A DNA stretch of 48,284 bases from CAZCVI01 sp964502145 (GCA_964502145.1 CAZCVI010000056.1:1-48284), one strand, 5' to 3'. Positions 1 to 9,338 are shown, counted from the stretch's first letter. Numbers and translations: made by a program. Notes: generated from the letters alone by a model not told the origin.

Positions 1-86
1 TCACCTTATATTAATAACTTTAGGAAGGTGCGCTCGCAAAAACTTAAATCTTAAACCTTTTAAATCTTAAATCTTCACCCGTCAAA

Positions 87-212
87 AGTCGAAAAACAAG
101 ATCGGCTGTTCTAAAAAAAAAGTTGGCGGTTCTACAAAAAAAACCGGACGTTCGCACTCAGAACCTGGAAGTTCGCATTCTGACCCCGGGCGTTTACACT
201 CTGACCCCAGTG
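87..212. repeat. Degenerate 21-bp tandem array, 6 units
   Basis: Six consecutive 21-bp units can be laid out without gaps, starting at 87, 108, 129, 150, 171 and 192. Most start with GTTC or GTTT, and the last three share a GTTCGCACTCTGACC-like core while the earlier ones carry A-runs. The units are much diverged. A 21-bp period equals seven codons, but a stop interrupts the minus-strand frame, so coding is not supported. The remaining DNA up to 454 is AT-rich; apart from the hairpin at 289-347 I see nothing in it. Confidence 0.6.
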
Positions 213-288
213 CGCCGGGGTATTTGTGAGTGTTTTGGGGTTTGAAATCCGAAACGCCGGGTTGAAACCCCCATTTCAGAGCCCCCCC

Positions 289-347
289 AACAGTGTGAAA
301 TCAACAATAATATTACTATTATGTAAATTACCATTTCCCACACTGTT
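289..347. repeat. Inverted repeat / possible hairpin
   Basis: AACAGTGTG at 289-297 is exactly complementary to CACACTGTT at 339-347. The stem continues as AAAT/ATTT (298-301 with 333-336) after a 2-nt bulge, with an AT-rich loop of about 31 nt. It could be a terminator or a protein-binding site. No T-tract of convincing length follows, so its function is open. Confidence 0.4.
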
Positions 348-454
348 GTTTTAACCACACAGCGCAGAATATAGATTCATCTATCCTCTGATTGTTTTTT
401 CTCACTGTGTACCTAATGAATTCCGTATAGAAGTATACCACAAATTTCATGAAT

Positions 455-697
455 TTACACCCTCTTTGAACCAACAAAAAAAAATTCTGATAAATTCCCT
501 ATGATTCGTGTTATTTGATGCCCAAAAGAATAATATTGACTGTGAGTGAGCAATTGTTTTCTGGGGGGCCGTTCAAAAAAATGAATAGATACTATCATAG
601 GTATTTTTTTAGTTCTCTGCAAGTAGGCATCTATGAGATTCTTATAAGTCTCGATCAGTGTTTTTTTTGGCTCAAGGTAGAAATGTAGTTTACTCAT
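455..697 (-). CDS. Hypothetical small protein, doubtful
   Basis: An 80-residue open frame with ATG at 697. I recognise no domain. It is rich in aromatic and basic residues and has no signal peptide or clear membrane segment. No ribosome site is obvious upstream of the ATG, and the frame lies in AT-rich DNA downstream of the 776-1954 glycosyltransferase on the same strand, 78 bp from its stop. It could be a spurious frame or a relic. The only points in its favour are its intact start and stop and that it is not a shadow of another gene. Confidence 0.25.
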   Translation of the reverse strand: MSKLHFYLEPKKTLIETYKNLIDAYLQRTKKIPMIVSIHFFERPPRKQLLTHSQYYSFGHQITRIIGNLSEFFFVGSKRV

Positions 698-775
698 GTG
701 GATGGTATGAGCGTTAACTCCCTCTTGATTTCGGTTGCCGATGGAAATTTTTCCGATTGAACTGTTTTTTGATTC

Positions 776-1954
776 TTACTGGAAGAGTTGGCGGTATTTT
801 GCTTCGAGTTTGGGGGTCTCGGTTTTGATATCGTGGTGTTCTTCAATGAATGTTCGACCAGCCTTTCCCATGGTGGACCATAGCTGTTGATTTTCCAATA
901 AATAAAGGATATGGCGGGCCAAACACTCCACGTCACGTTCTGGAGACAACAGGGCGCTCTGACCGGGAAGAACAACATTGGGAATATCGGCGTGCAGAGT
1001 AGAAAGGACTGGCAAACCCATGGCCTGAGCTTCTAAAATAGTGGTGGGAGCACCACCTTCACTGTCACCATCGGTGGCGGTGATACTGGGATGAATAAAT
1101 ATATCGGCCTCCTCGACGCGCTTCAAATAATGGTCGTAACGCAAAAAACCAGGTAGCTCGACATATTCTTCCATATGATTTTTATCTATGAATGAACGGA
1201 TATCCTCTTTTAAGAGACCATCACCGATAATACAGAAACGGATGTTCCTGTTTCCTTGCTGCCACACTTTTTTGATGGCGGATAATGCATAAAACAAGCC
1301 TTTTTTTTCAACGAAGCGCCCACAAAACAGCAGCCGAACAGGATCTTTTCCTCTGGGTAGGCGTTCCTTGAAACGAATGGTGTCCAAGGGAATGGCAATG
1401 GGTTGAATCTGAATCTTATGTTCGGGACAACCTAACTGCACTAAGGCGGCTTTCATGTATAATCCTTCGACGAGGAACTGTGTGCCATAATCAAATAATT
1501 GGCGGTACTGCTCCCGCAAGGGTTGAACCATATCTTGACGGGAGATATCGGCGCCATAAAAGGTGGTCACGAGTGGAATGGGGAGTTTTAATTGCCGGAG
1601 TAGTTTCATGGCCTGCACGCCATTGTGACCAAAATGGGCGTGGAGGAGACGCACGTCCCTGGTTTTAAGGATATGCTGGAAATACAGGTCTTTATTGAAC
1701 AAATGTTTTTGCAAACCGTAATAAAACCACTGGCTATGATACTGTTTTAATTGCAGGCAATACATATCGGCGGGAGGAAAGACAAAATCCTCCAAATTCT
1801 CCAACCTCCAGGCTAAACATATGGGTTTAATGGTGCTCATATGGGATAAATAATGATAGATAAAGGTCTCGGATTTAACAAAAAAGGTATTGCTGAAATG
1901 GGCGACTACTGGCATATCATGGGGATTGAGATGTTTATCGGGCGAGAGGGTCAT
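776..1954 (-). CDS. Glycosyltransferase, GT4-like (GT-B fold)
   Basis: A 392-residue protein that probably transfers a nucleotide-activated sugar to a lipid-linked glycan at the cytoplasmic membrane. The C-terminal half shows the family hallmarks: a FCGRFVEKKG strand-turn near residue 210, then EGGAPTTILEAQAMGLPV with the E-x7-E pair that binds the donor nucleotide. The N-terminal part (KSETFIYHYLSHMS) is closely matched by the product of 6786-7952, so the two are paralogues about 5 kb apart in opposite orientation. Its ATG (1952-1954) overlaps the TGA of the upstream aminotransferase gene (1951-1953), so translation is probably coupled. It is the last gene of the leftward operon that starts at 5108. 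Donor and acceptor cannot be told from sequence. Confidence 0.9.
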   Translation of the reverse strand: MTLSPDKHLNPHDMPVVAHFSNTFFVKSETFIYHYLSHMSTIKPICLAWRLENLEDFVFPPADMYCLQLKQYHSQWFYYGLQKHLFNKDLYFQHILKTRDVRLLHAHFGHNGVQAMKLLRQLKLPIPLVTTFYGADISRQDMVQPLREQYRQLFDYGTQFLVEGLYMKAALVQLGCPEHKIQIQPIAIPLDTIRFKERLPRGKDPVRLLFCGRFVEKKGLFYALSAIKKVWQQGNRNIRFCIIGDGLLKEDIRSFIDKNHMEEYVELPGFLRYDHYLKRVEEADIFIHPSITATDGDSEGGAPTTILEAQAMGLPVLSTLHADIPNVVLPGQSALLSPERDVECLARHILYLLENQQLWSTMGKAGRTFIEEHHDIKTETPKLEAKYRQLFQ

Positions 1955-3201
1955 TTTTTATGTTTTACTCCCAAAGTAGGCAAGTTGATACACTGTGCGA
2001 CGGCTTGATCGGCGTTGGGACAGTCGCTGACGGGAAAATCTGCGGGATGGATGTGAGTCTCAAACCAAATCCCGGGCTTTAATGATAATTGCTGCACGGC
2101 CCAACTTAAATCTTTTTTCTGGGCGGGTGCGACGAGCACGGGATAACGAAGAAAAATGGGAGTGGAACCTGGGATGACGAGTGGCACGTGATAGTGGTTT
2201 TGTTCACACCAGTGATTCCACGCTGCGGCTTGGTTTCTGCGCAACTGATTAAAATGGTCGAGTTTGTGCAACTGGTTTAAGGCGATGGCAGCCAACGGCG
2301 CGGGCATTTTACAGCCATAATATGAAGGTTTAATACCGACGATCTCCTCGGGGGTGGTGGAAACAAGGGCTTTAATGCCATATTTGTGGTAAGCCCACTC
2401 TTTTAACAACCATCGGCGAGGATGGGCGAGGGTGTAATAATTAAAAAGCAGGGTTTGCAATAAATGATCGATCCGGACGGTGTCGGGAAATGGGGCGTTG
2501 TGATAAAAAACCTGGAGTCTCTGACCGAGTAGGGGATCATTGGTAGTGGCAATACCGCCTTGACCGGTAGTGAAGGCTTTGGATTGCTCGCAGGAGTAAA
2601 TGGCGACATCACCTTGGTTACCGATGTTTTTTCCATTGTATTGGGCACCAGTACTCTGGGCGCAATCTTCAATGATATAGATATTATTATGGCGGGCAAT
2701 ATTTAGGATTTCTTGGTAATCGCGACACACGAGACCGTAAAGGTGCTGGATTAAAATGGCCTTTGTTTTGGGACCAATTTTTTTTATTACGGCTGCGGCG
2801 TCAAGTCCGTAAGTGTCAAGTTCAATATCGGCATAAACGACCTGGATTCCTGCGAAACGAAACGCATTGGGCACAACTACACAGGTATAACCGGGTACAA
2901 TCACTTCATCGCCGGGCTTTAAAGCCAATGCGAAAATACAGGCACTGAGGGCGACACGACCCCCCATAAAGGAAAAAGCATACTGGGAATGATTCCAACG
3001 GGCAAATTCCTGGTTAAATGTGTGGCATACTTCCTGATCATACCAATGATCGGGTTGTTTTAGCCATTGGCGGCATAGTTTAAGATCATCTGTGCCCATG
3101 GTATTGGACGTTAAAACAGGCAGTAATGGACTAAGGCCCAAAGTATGTTTGAGCAGATTCTTTAATAATCGGCTGAAGATGGAAACAATATTAGCTGACA
3201 T
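1951..3201 (-). CDS. DegT/DnrJ/EryC1/StrS-family PLP aminotransferase (1)
   Basis: A 416-residue fold-type I PLP enzyme of the sugar aminotransferase family, which converts keto-sugar nucleotides to amino sugars. Visible signatures are PGDEVIVPGYTCVVVPNA, IIEDCAQSTGA with the cofactor-binding Asp, and the EQSKAFTTGQGG block with the Schiff-base Lys. The frame stays open upstream to 3387, but that part overlaps the next gene by almost 200 bp and reads as low-complexity Ser/Thr/Pro. I therefore place the start at ATG 3199-3201, giving an 11-bp overlap with the preceding stop. It differs clearly from its neighbour at 3191-4354, so the two likely act on different intermediates or one has another role. 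C-terminal similarity to the family weakens after about residue 330. Confidence 0.88.
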   Translation of the reverse strand: MSANIVSIFSRLLKNLLKHTLGLSPLLPVLTSNTMGTDDLKLCRQWLKQPDHWYDQEVCHTFNQEFARWNHSQYAFSFMGGRVALSACIFALALKPGDEVIVPGYTCVVVPNAFRFAGIQVVYADIELDTYGLDAAAVIKKIGPKTKAILIQHLYGLVCRDYQEILNIARHNNIYIIEDCAQSTGAQYNGKNIGNQGDVAIYSCEQSKAFTTGQGGIATTNDPLLGQRLQVFYHNAPFPDTVRIDHLLQTLLFNYYTLAHPRRWLLKEWAYHKYGIKALVSTTPEEIVGIKPSYYGCKMPAPLAAIALNQLHKLDHFNQLRRNQAAAWNHWCEQNHYHVPLVIPGSTPIFLRYPVLVAPAQKKDLSWAVQQLSLKPGIWFETHIHPADFPVSDCPNADQAVAQCINLPTLGVKHKK

Positions 3202-4354
3202 GCTCAAAAATATCCCGGACACTGTGAATGACATCGGCGACGTCTTGATCGGTGAGTTTTGGGGAGAGCGGTAAACTGACGGTTCGGTCTGAAATCCAAC
3301 GGGCATTGGGGAAATCGTTTTCCTGGTACTGGAAGGTGTTTTGATAATACGGGTGGAGGTGAAGGGCGATGTAATGGACGCCGACACCGATGTTTCGTTT
3401 GGTCATTTCATTTAGGAAATGGTCCCGGGTGATATGGGCGCGTTGAATATCGAGTAATAAGGTATATAAATGGTAGGAGTGTTTGATATTGGGCGGGATA
3501 GGCGCGGGGAGGAAGACGGGTAAATCTTTAAAGGCGGCATTATAGGTGTTCCAGATGGTTTGGCGTCTTTGCCAATGGGTTTGGATGCGGGGGAGCTGAT
3601 GAATGCCCATGGCGGCCTGAATATCCATCATATTGTATTTAAATCCGGCGTAAACGACCTGATAATGTTTGTATCCTTCATCGGAGAATCTTTTCCAGGC
3701 ATCTTTGCTCATGCCGTGCAGGGCGAGTATCTTTATTTTATCGGCATAGGCCTCGTGGTTGGTAATAGCCATGCCACCTTCACCGGTACAGACGTTTTTG
3801 GTGACATAAAAGCTGAAACAACCGATCTCACCAAAAAGACCGGTTTGTTTTCCGTTGTATTCTGCCTCGATGGCGTGGGCGCAATCTTCAATGACTTTTA
3901 AATGGTGAGTGTGGGCGATATTCATGATGGGGTCCATGTCGCAGGGGCGACCTGCAAAATGAACAACCACAATGGCGCGGGTTTTGGAGGTGATTTTGGC
4001 TTCGATTTGAAGGGGATCGATGTTCATGGACTCTTTTTGACAATCTACGAGCACGGGTTTACCACCGGCATGGATGACCGCGTTGGCTGTAGCGGCAAAG
4101 GTCATGGTGGGAACAATAACTTCATCACCGGGTTGAATACCAATGACATTTAAGGAAAGATGAAGCGCGGCAGTACAAGAATTGAGGGCCATTGCATGGT
4201 TAACACCCTTGAATTGACAAAACATCTCCTCGAACTGTCGGACTTTGGGACCGGTGCCAATCCATCCTGATTTCATGGATTTGACCACCTCTTCTATTTC
4301 TGCCTCTTCGATCAGTGGGCTTCCGAACACTAAAAACTCTTCTCGTTTGAACAT
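3191..4354 (-). CDS. DegT/DnrJ/EryC1/StrS-family PLP aminotransferase (2)
   Basis: A 387-residue sugar aminotransferase of normal family length. Motifs in order: SGWIGTGPKVRQFEE near residue 30, PGDEVIVPTMTFAATANA, VIEDCAHAIEA with the cofactor Asp, and SFYVTKNVCTGEGGM with the PLP-binding Lys. A C-terminal block, GVHYIALHLHPYYQ, is typical of the PseC/ArnB-like branch, which aminates UDP-4-keto-sugars. The substrate stays unassigned because no dehydratase or epimerase gene lies nearby. It is the second gene of the leftward operon, 49 bp after the acyltransferase gene. GGAG lies shortly before the ATG. Confidence 0.92.
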   Translation of the reverse strand: MFKREEFLVFGSPLIEEAEIEEVVKSMKSGWIGTGPKVRQFEEMFCQFKGVNHAMALNSCTAALHLSLNVIGIQPGDEVIVPTMTFAATANAVIHAGGKPVLVDCQKESMNIDPLQIEAKITSKTRAIVVVHFAGRPCDMDPIMNIAHTHHLKVIEDCAHAIEAEYNGKQTGLFGEIGCFSFYVTKNVCTGEGGMAITNHEAYADKIKILALHGMSKDAWKRFSDEGYKHYQVVYAGFKYNMMDIQAAMGIHQLPRIQTHWQRRQTIWNTYNAAFKDLPVFLPAPIPPNIKHSYHLYTLLLDIQRAHITRDHFLNEMTKRNIGVGVHYIALHLHPYYQNTFQYQENDFPNARWISDRTVSLPLSPKLTDQDVADVIHSVRDIFEHVS

Positions 4355-4403
4355 TCATTGGCTCCGGGATAGGGTGTTGTGTTTTTTGTATTTAATATGG
4401 GTT

Positions 4404-5108
4404 TCATTCTTTAATGGTTAAATTGGCCAGAGATTTTTGTTTTTTACCTTGATCGAAGTAAGTCAGTGTTTGTGGGTCGCAGGATTCGGTGATGATGGAA
4501 CCACTGGCAATCCAACTCCCGGTTTTAATGGTTACGCCTGGAAGTATGACGCTGCTTAATCCGATGGCGCAATAATCCTCTATTACTATCGGGCCGCAGA
4601 TCATGGATTGCTGGTCGACGCGAACGCGGGGGGAAAAGGTGTATTGGAAAGAGTCCTGTTTGTCGGATAGGTTTCTATAGTGATGGGAATAGCTGTAGAT
4701 TGCAGAATGAGAGGCTACGCCGCAATTTTTACCGATATAAATGCCACCGATACCTGATAAAACGCAATTTGGCGCGATGTGTGTATCTTTTCCAATGACA
4801 ACTGCACCGGGATCAAGAGAAAAATCCGGGTTATTTTTGGTATATGTGATTCTCTGACCTCCGGGAGGGCCGGCGAGAATTATAACATTTCTATCTATCC
4901 AGCAATGATCTTCAAGGGAGATGTGCTGGGGATTTTGGAAATAAACACCGACATCAATGGTGACTTCGTTACCGAGATGTTTGAGTCGTTTCTGCCAAAA
5001 CCATGTCCGTAATTCAAATCCCAATTCACCGGGGAGATAAGTGATGCACATTTTTACAAATTCACGGGGAAACCGCCACAATAATTTACCTAGATTTATC
5101 TTTTTCAT
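4404..5108 (-). CDS. Hexapeptide-repeat (LbH) acyltransferase, WbbJ-like
   Basis: A 234-residue acyltransferase with left-handed parallel beta-helix repeats. The hexapeptide-like segments (ISLEDHCWIDRNVIILAGP, AVVIGKDTHIAPNCVLSG, GPIVIEDYCAIGLSSVILPG, VTIKTGSWIASGSIITES) run from about residue 70 to 220. Such proteins transfer acetyl or other acyl groups from CoA to sugars. Next to two sugar aminotransferases, N-acetylation of an amino sugar is plausible, as is O-acetylation. It is the first gene of the leftward operon, directly under a strong promoter at 5126-5154. It may carry a short N-terminal amphipathic segment that binds membrane. Confidence 0.85.
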   Translation of the reverse strand: MKKINLGKLLWRFPREFVKMCITYLPGELGFELRTWFWQKRLKHLGNEVTIDVGVYFQNPQHISLEDHCWIDRNVIILAGPPGGQRITYTKNNPDFSLDPGAVVIGKDTHIAPNCVLSGIGGIYIGKNCGVASHSAIYSYSHHYRNLSDKQDSFQYTFSPRVRVDQQSMICGPIVIEDYCAIGLSSVILPGVTIKTGSWIASGSIITESCDPQTLTYFDQGKKQKSLANLTIKE

Positions 5109-5125
5109 TTATGTACCTAAAAAAA

Positions 5126-5154
5126 ATTATAAAAGAAAACTATTCCTAAGTCAA
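5126..5154 (-). promoter_or_regulatory. Promoter of the leftward polysaccharide operon
   Basis: On the minus strand TTGACT (5149-5154), a 17-bp spacer and TATAAT (5126-5131) form a near-consensus sigma70 promoter. The ATG at 5108 lies about 10 nt after the expected start site. The rightward flippase gene begins at 5323, so 5109-5322 is the divergent control region. A TATAAT at 5238-5243 on the plus strand lacks a good -35. Confidence 0.75.
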
Positions 5155-5322
5155 TGGGGCAGGAAAAAGAAGAAAAAATTTAGCAATGAATTCAGATTGC
5201 CGGGGTCTCTGTAAAAAAGAAGATTTTTGTGTTATATTATAATGGATGAATGATGCGGACTATTTGACGAAATTGCGTAACGGGACTGGCGTAAGCGGGT
5301 TCAAGACAGTAAGGATTTATCC

Positions 5323-6789
5323 ATGTTGATGAAGTTTAGAGTGATCACCGGGGCACTGTGGAACGCGGTGAATTCAGGGTTCACCTTTTTGCTCAGTATT
5401 GCCACGGTTTCTGTACTGGCACGACTGTTGACGCCTGCAGATTTTGGTTTTTTTGCCATGATTATGGTGGTGATCAATATGTTGGAATCTTTTTCGGACA
5501 TGGGGGTTAGCGCGGCGGTGATTAGTTACAAGGATGTGAAAGAGGAGGAGTTGGCCTCGTTGTTTTATTTTAATATTTTCTTCGGCTTAGGACTGACGTT
5601 TTTATTGATTATAGCCTCGCCGCTTATTGTTTCCTATTTTAAGAAACCGGAGCTTTATCCTTATTTATGGTTGATTGCATCTTATTTCACGATTACTTCA
5701 CCGGCGATTCTGTTTAATGTGCTGATGAGGAAGAAAATGCGGTTTGACATGCTTTCTAAGATCAGTATGATCACGACGCTGGTTTATTCGGTGGCGGTGA
5801 TAGTGTACGTGTATTTTTCACGGCAGGTGCTGGGGCTTGTGTTTGGCATGTTGATGCAAGCTCTGGTATCAACGGGCTTGAATATCTATTTCGGCTTACA
5901 AATCTGGAAACCGCAACGCTTGACCTTTCGTTTCAGACATGTACGCCGGTTTGTTTCTTTTGGCGTATTTCAAATTGGGTCGCGTGTGATCAATCGGTTC
6001 AATCAGAACATTGATTTTTTATTGATCGGCGCGTTTTTAGGGGAAGTGGCGCTGGGATATTATTCAATGGCTTATAATCTGATGGTGAAACCAATCCAAC
6101 GGATCAATCCGATTATTACCAGCGTGGCTTTTCCGGCACTGGTAGAAGTATCGGACGATGGCTTGCAATTGAAGCGGTATTATCTGAAAATGATCCGGTA
6201 TATTGGTTATATTATGGTTCCTATTTATTTTCTTTTTTTTGTACTGGCAAAGGATATCATATTGTTTCTTTATGGGGAGAAGTGGTTGTTATCGGTGCCG
6301 GTGTTGCAAGTGTGTGCTTTTCTGGGGGTGCTGTATGCATTGGGTAATCCGATGGGAAATTTGATCCTGGCGAAAGGGCGTGCGGATATTGGGTTTTATA
6401 ATGATTTGGCCAAGACGTTGATTATTGTTACGGCTAATTTTATTGGCTTGCAATGGGGTATTACCGGGGTGGCGATCAGTACATTATGCACGATTATTTT
6501 TATTGTGGAACCAGCCAATTTCTTTCTCAGACGCTATTTAGCGAACATGGGCATTGGCGAATACCTGGATGAGATAAAAAAAACCCTGTTGTTCTGCACG
6601 TTCGCTTCGGTTTTCATTTTATTGGGAATACATCCTTTGCTGCACATACCGCTGGTGGCGGAATTAATCGTCAGCACGGTTCTTTTTGTGGCGATATATC
6701 TGGCCTTGCTTTTCATTTTTGAGCAACAGGAATTACTGTTCTTGAAACGCACGATCAAAGATTACCTGGGGGCGAGGAAAGGACAATGA
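5323..6789 (+). CDS. Wzx/MOP-type polysaccharide flippase
   Basis: A 488-residue integral membrane protein with about 12-14 hydrophobic segments along its whole length, typical of the oligosaccharide flippase family (MOP superfamily; RfbX/WzxC type). It would move lipid-linked glycan units to the outer face of the cytoplasmic membrane. The N-terminal GALWNAVNSGFTFLLSIATV and LARLLTPADFGFFAM are characteristic: LLxPxDFG is the usual loop after the first helix pair. AAGGA lies 9 nt before the ATG. Its TGA overlaps the ATG of the next glycosyltransferase by 4 nt. It is the first gene of the rightward operon and the only flippase seen in the window. Confidence 0.92.
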   Translation: MLMKFRVITGALWNAVNSGFTFLLSIATVSVLARLLTPADFGFFAMIMVVINMLESFSDMGVSAAVISYKDVKEEELASLFYFNIFFGLGLTFLLIIASPLIVSYFKKPELYPYLWLIASYFTITSPAILFNVLMRKKMRFDMLSKISMITTLVYSVAVIVYVYFSRQVLGLVFGMLMQALVSTGLNIYFGLQIWKPQRLTFRFRHVRRFVSFGVFQIGSRVINRFNQNIDFLLIGAFLGEVALGYYSMAYNLMVKPIQRINPIITSVAFPALVEVSDDGLQLKRYYLKMIRYIGYIMVPIYFLFFVLAKDIILFLYGEKWLLSVPVLQVCAFLGVLYALGNPMGNLILAKGRADIGFYNDLAKTLIIVTANFIGLQWGITGVAISTLCTIIFIVEPANFFLRRYLANMGIGEYLDEIKKTLLFCTFASVFILLGIHPLLHIPLVAELIVSTVLFVAIYLALLFIFEQQELLFLKRTIKDYLGARKGQ

Positions 6790-7952
6790 TGGGAAAATCA
6801 CAAACGGATAAAACGAGTTTTCTGGTGGCGCATTTCAAGCATACTTTTTTTGAGAAATCTGATACGTTTATTTATCACTATTTGACGCATATGAGTCGTT
6901 TTATTCCGATTTGTTTGTCTTGGCGTTTGGATAATATCTGGCAATTTCCCTTTCCGCGTTGTAATATGGTGGACTTAAAGGTGCCGTTAAGCAGGATAAA
7001 AAAGTTTTTGAGTGCTATTTTCAAGCGGGTGTTGAACCGGAACTATTATTTTGAACGGATTATCAGAGAGCGTGGGGTGCGACTGATTCATGCTCATTCG
7101 GGGCGGGATGGTTTACAGGTGTTGCATCTGAAACGAAAACTGGGTATTCCTATGGTGACAAGTTTTTATGGTGCCTCGTTGTTTCGTGCGGCTTTGATTG
7201 ACCCGATTTTAAAATTGCTGCCCAAACTATTTGTTGGGTGCGAGATGTTCTTGGTGGAAGGGGAGTTTATGAAAAAAAGGTTGTTGGGTTTGGGGTGTCC
7301 GTTGCAGAAAATAGAAATCCAGCGTATTGCGATTCCGGTGGATACAATTCCTTTCAAGGAACGAAGGCCCAAGGGGTCGGAAAGGGTGAAGCTTCTTTTC
7401 TGTGGGCGTTTCACTGAAAAGAATGGGTTGAGGGTAGCATTGGAAGCCCTGAAAAAAGTGCGGGAACAGAACCGTGATGTTTCTCTGTGCGCGGTGGGGG
7501 ATGGGGAATTAAAAGGGGATATCCAGCATTATGTGGATCAGAATAAGATGGGGGAGTGGGTGACTATGCCGGGGTTTCTGGATTACAGGGATTATTTACA
7601 AAGGGCTGCGGAAGCGGATTTGTTTATTCATCCGGCGCTACGTGCAACAAATGGGGATGGGGAAGGTGGGGGCCCGATTGTGATTTTGGAAGCGCAGGCA
7701 ATGGGTTTGCCGGTGATTTCGACTTATCATGCGGATATTCCGAATATGGTTGTGCCGGATCGTAGCGCGTTATTATGTGCGGAACGGGACAGTGAGGCTT
7801 TGGCGCGTAATATTCTGTTCCTTTTGGAAAATCAACATCTCTGGGCGCAAATGGGAAAAACAGGACGGGCGTTTGTTGAAGAATTCCATGATATCAAGAA
7901 AGAAGCAAAAAATCTGGAAGAGAAATATAAAGTATTGATTGGGAAAAGATAG
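6786..7952 (+). CDS. Glycosyltransferase, GT4-like, paralogue of 776-1954
   Basis: A 388-residue GT-B glycosyltransferase. It shares with the 776-1954 product the N-terminal block KSDTFIYHYLTHMS, the central FCGRFTEKNG, and EGGGPIVILEAQAMGLPV with the donor-binding E-x7-E pair, at the same positions. The two are recent paralogues placed on either side of the divergent promoter, so they may add similar sugars or be alternative enzymes. ATG overlaps the flippase stop (ATGA at 6786-6789), which implies coupled translation. Cytoplasmic or peripheral membrane location is expected. The sugar donor is unknown. Confidence 0.9.
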   Translation: MMGKSQTDKTSFLVAHFKHTFFEKSDTFIYHYLTHMSRFIPICLSWRLDNIWQFPFPRCNMVDLKVPLSRIKKFLSAIFKRVLNRNYYFERIIRERGVRLIHAHSGRDGLQVLHLKRKLGIPMVTSFYGASLFRAALIDPILKLLPKLFVGCEMFLVEGEFMKKRLLGLGCPLQKIEIQRIAIPVDTIPFKERRPKGSERVKLLFCGRFTEKNGLRVALEALKKVREQNRDVSLCAVGDGELKGDIQHYVDQNKMGEWVTMPGFLDYRDYLQRAAEADLFIHPALRATNGDGEGGGPIVILEAQAMGLPVISTYHADIPNMVVPDRSALLCAERDSEALARNILFLLENQHLWAQMGKTGRAFVEEFHDIKKEAKNLEEKYKVLIGKR

Positions 7953-7977
7953 AAGCCAGGAAGTTAGGGAAAAATAG

Positions 7978-9225
7978 ATGAAAATATTGTTGATTGCTTA
8001 TTATTATCCTCCGATTAATAGCGGGGGAACGATGCGACCGTTTAAAATGGCGAAATACCTGCCACAATTCGGGCATGAAGTGACGGTACTAACCCATAGA
8101 TATGGAAAAAGCATCATTGAAGAGGGGAACCCAGGGATTATACGAATTTCGGATATCAGTTTTAATCGCGACCGCGTGGGAATGGGGCGACGGTTGGTTT
8201 GGTTGGGGTTACGGGGGGTGACGGAATTACTGAATAGGGTGGGGATTTATTGCTCTATTTATACATGGTGGAAGAAAAAAGTGATGCGGAATAGTGCGGC
8301 TATTATTGAACGGGTTAAACCGGATGTGATTATAGCAACTTATCCACCAGTGGAAACACTGGAGATCGGGGTATATTTGTCACAGCGTTATAATATTCCT
8401 TTAATCACGGATTTTCGTGACGGATTGATGTTTGAACCGATCGAAACAAAACGTATGGCACGGTACACCTGTATTCGAAGACGTTACCAGGAAATTGAAT
8501 CAAAAGCGGTGCATAGTGCGGTGGCAGTGACTGCTATCGCTCATCCGATTACGGATTATTACCGGGAAACATATCAACCGCAGTATGTGGAAATGATTTC
8601 TAATGCATTTGACCCGGAAGATTTAGAGAATTTACCTGCGGTGGCGCCGTTTGAGTCTTCTTGTTTTAATATTGTATTTACCGGGCGGTTTGGTTTATCT
8701 GATGTGGGGACGCGCGTGGATTTCTTTTTTGATGCAGTTAGACAGTTGCTCCGGGATGAACCAACTTTGCTGGCAAAAGTGAGAATACATCTGTTAGGGG
8801 AATATCGGGAAGCGGAATTGAATGTTTTAAAGGATTTGCGCGACACCGGGGTGCTTGTTTTGCATGGTTTTGTGGAACGAACCAGGGCATTGGCATTCCA
8901 ACAACAAGCGGATTTGCTTTTGGTTATTACTTCGCCCGATCGTAGCAGTCTGGTTTCTGCTAAAATATTCGAATATCTTTTTGCAGGTAGACCAATCTTG
9001 GCATTAACGTATAAGACGGTGTTGGCAGAGATTATCCACGAGACTAAGACGGGGTGGGTGGTGCATCCCTGGCAATTGGAAGCTATTGCCACGGTGTTGC
9101 GGCGCATTGTGTGCGAACCTGAATTTTATAATACGTTTAAGCCGGATTGGCAGGCGATTGAATCGTATTCCAGCAGAAAACAAGTGGAGAAATTGGACGG
9201 CTTGTTAAAAAAAATTGGAAGGTAA
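7978..9225 (+). CDS. Glycosyltransferase family 4-type protein
   Basis: A 415-residue GT-B protein. It begins with the classic MKILLIAYYYPPINSGGTMR N-terminal nucleotide-fold strand and glycine loop. LITDFRDGLMFEP near residue 145 and FEYLFAGRPILAL near residue 335 are typical of the WbuB/CapM-like branch. It starts 25 bp after the previous glycosyltransferase with an AGGGA ribosome site and closes the rightward operon. Immediately after its stop comes a 9-bp-repeat hairpin element, so no conventional terminator is evident. Substrate unknown. Confidence 0.9.
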   Translation: MKILLIAYYYPPINSGGTMRPFKMAKYLPQFGHEVTVLTHRYGKSIIEEGNPGIIRISDISFNRDRVGMGRRLVWLGLRGVTELLNRVGIYCSIYTWWKKKVMRNSAAIIERVKPDVIIATYPPVETLEIGVYLSQRYNIPLITDFRDGLMFEPIETKRMARYTCIRRRYQEIESKAVHSAVAVTAIAHPITDYYRETYQPQYVEMISNAFDPEDLENLPAVAPFESSCFNIVFTGRFGLSDVGTRVDFFFDAVRQLLRDEPTLLAKVRIHLLGEYREAELNVLKDLRDTGVLVLHGFVERTRALAFQQQADLLLVITSPDRSSLVSAKIFEYLFAGRPILALTYKTVLAEIIHETKTGWVVHPWQLEAIATVLRRIVCEPEFYNTFKPDWQAIESYSSRKQVEKLDGLLKKIGR

Positions 9226-9338
9226 CTGGACTTACTGGACTTATGGGAATTATGGGAAGTATGGGAGTTATGGGAATTATGAGATAAACAGAAATATCCC
9301 ATCCCTCCCATACTTCCCATAATTCCCATAACTCCCAG
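9226..9338. repeat. 9-bp-repeat hairpin element (copy 1)
   Basis: The left arm (about 9226-9283) consists of 9-bp units such as ACTGGACTT and then ATGGGAATT/ATGGGAAGT/ATGGGAGTT. The right arm (about 9293-9337) is built of their reverse complements (CCCATACTT, CCCATAATT, CCCATAACT), so RNA or single-stranded DNA would form a long hairpin. The variable last three bases of each unit make the arms an ordered string. GTGAATCCAG at about 9370 resembles the right end of the element at 19688-19836. It may also act as the terminator of the rightward operon. Confidence 0.7.

Noticed and set aside
3202..3387. N-terminal extension of the first aminotransferase
   Set aside because: It would overlap the neighbouring aminotransferase by almost 200 bp and reads as low-complexity Ser/Thr/Pro; an ATG at 3201 gives normal family length.
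8574..9107. 177-residue antisense frame opposite a glycosyltransferase gene
   Set aside because: No domain and no ribosome site; the opposite strand encodes a complete glycosyltransferase in a proper operon.
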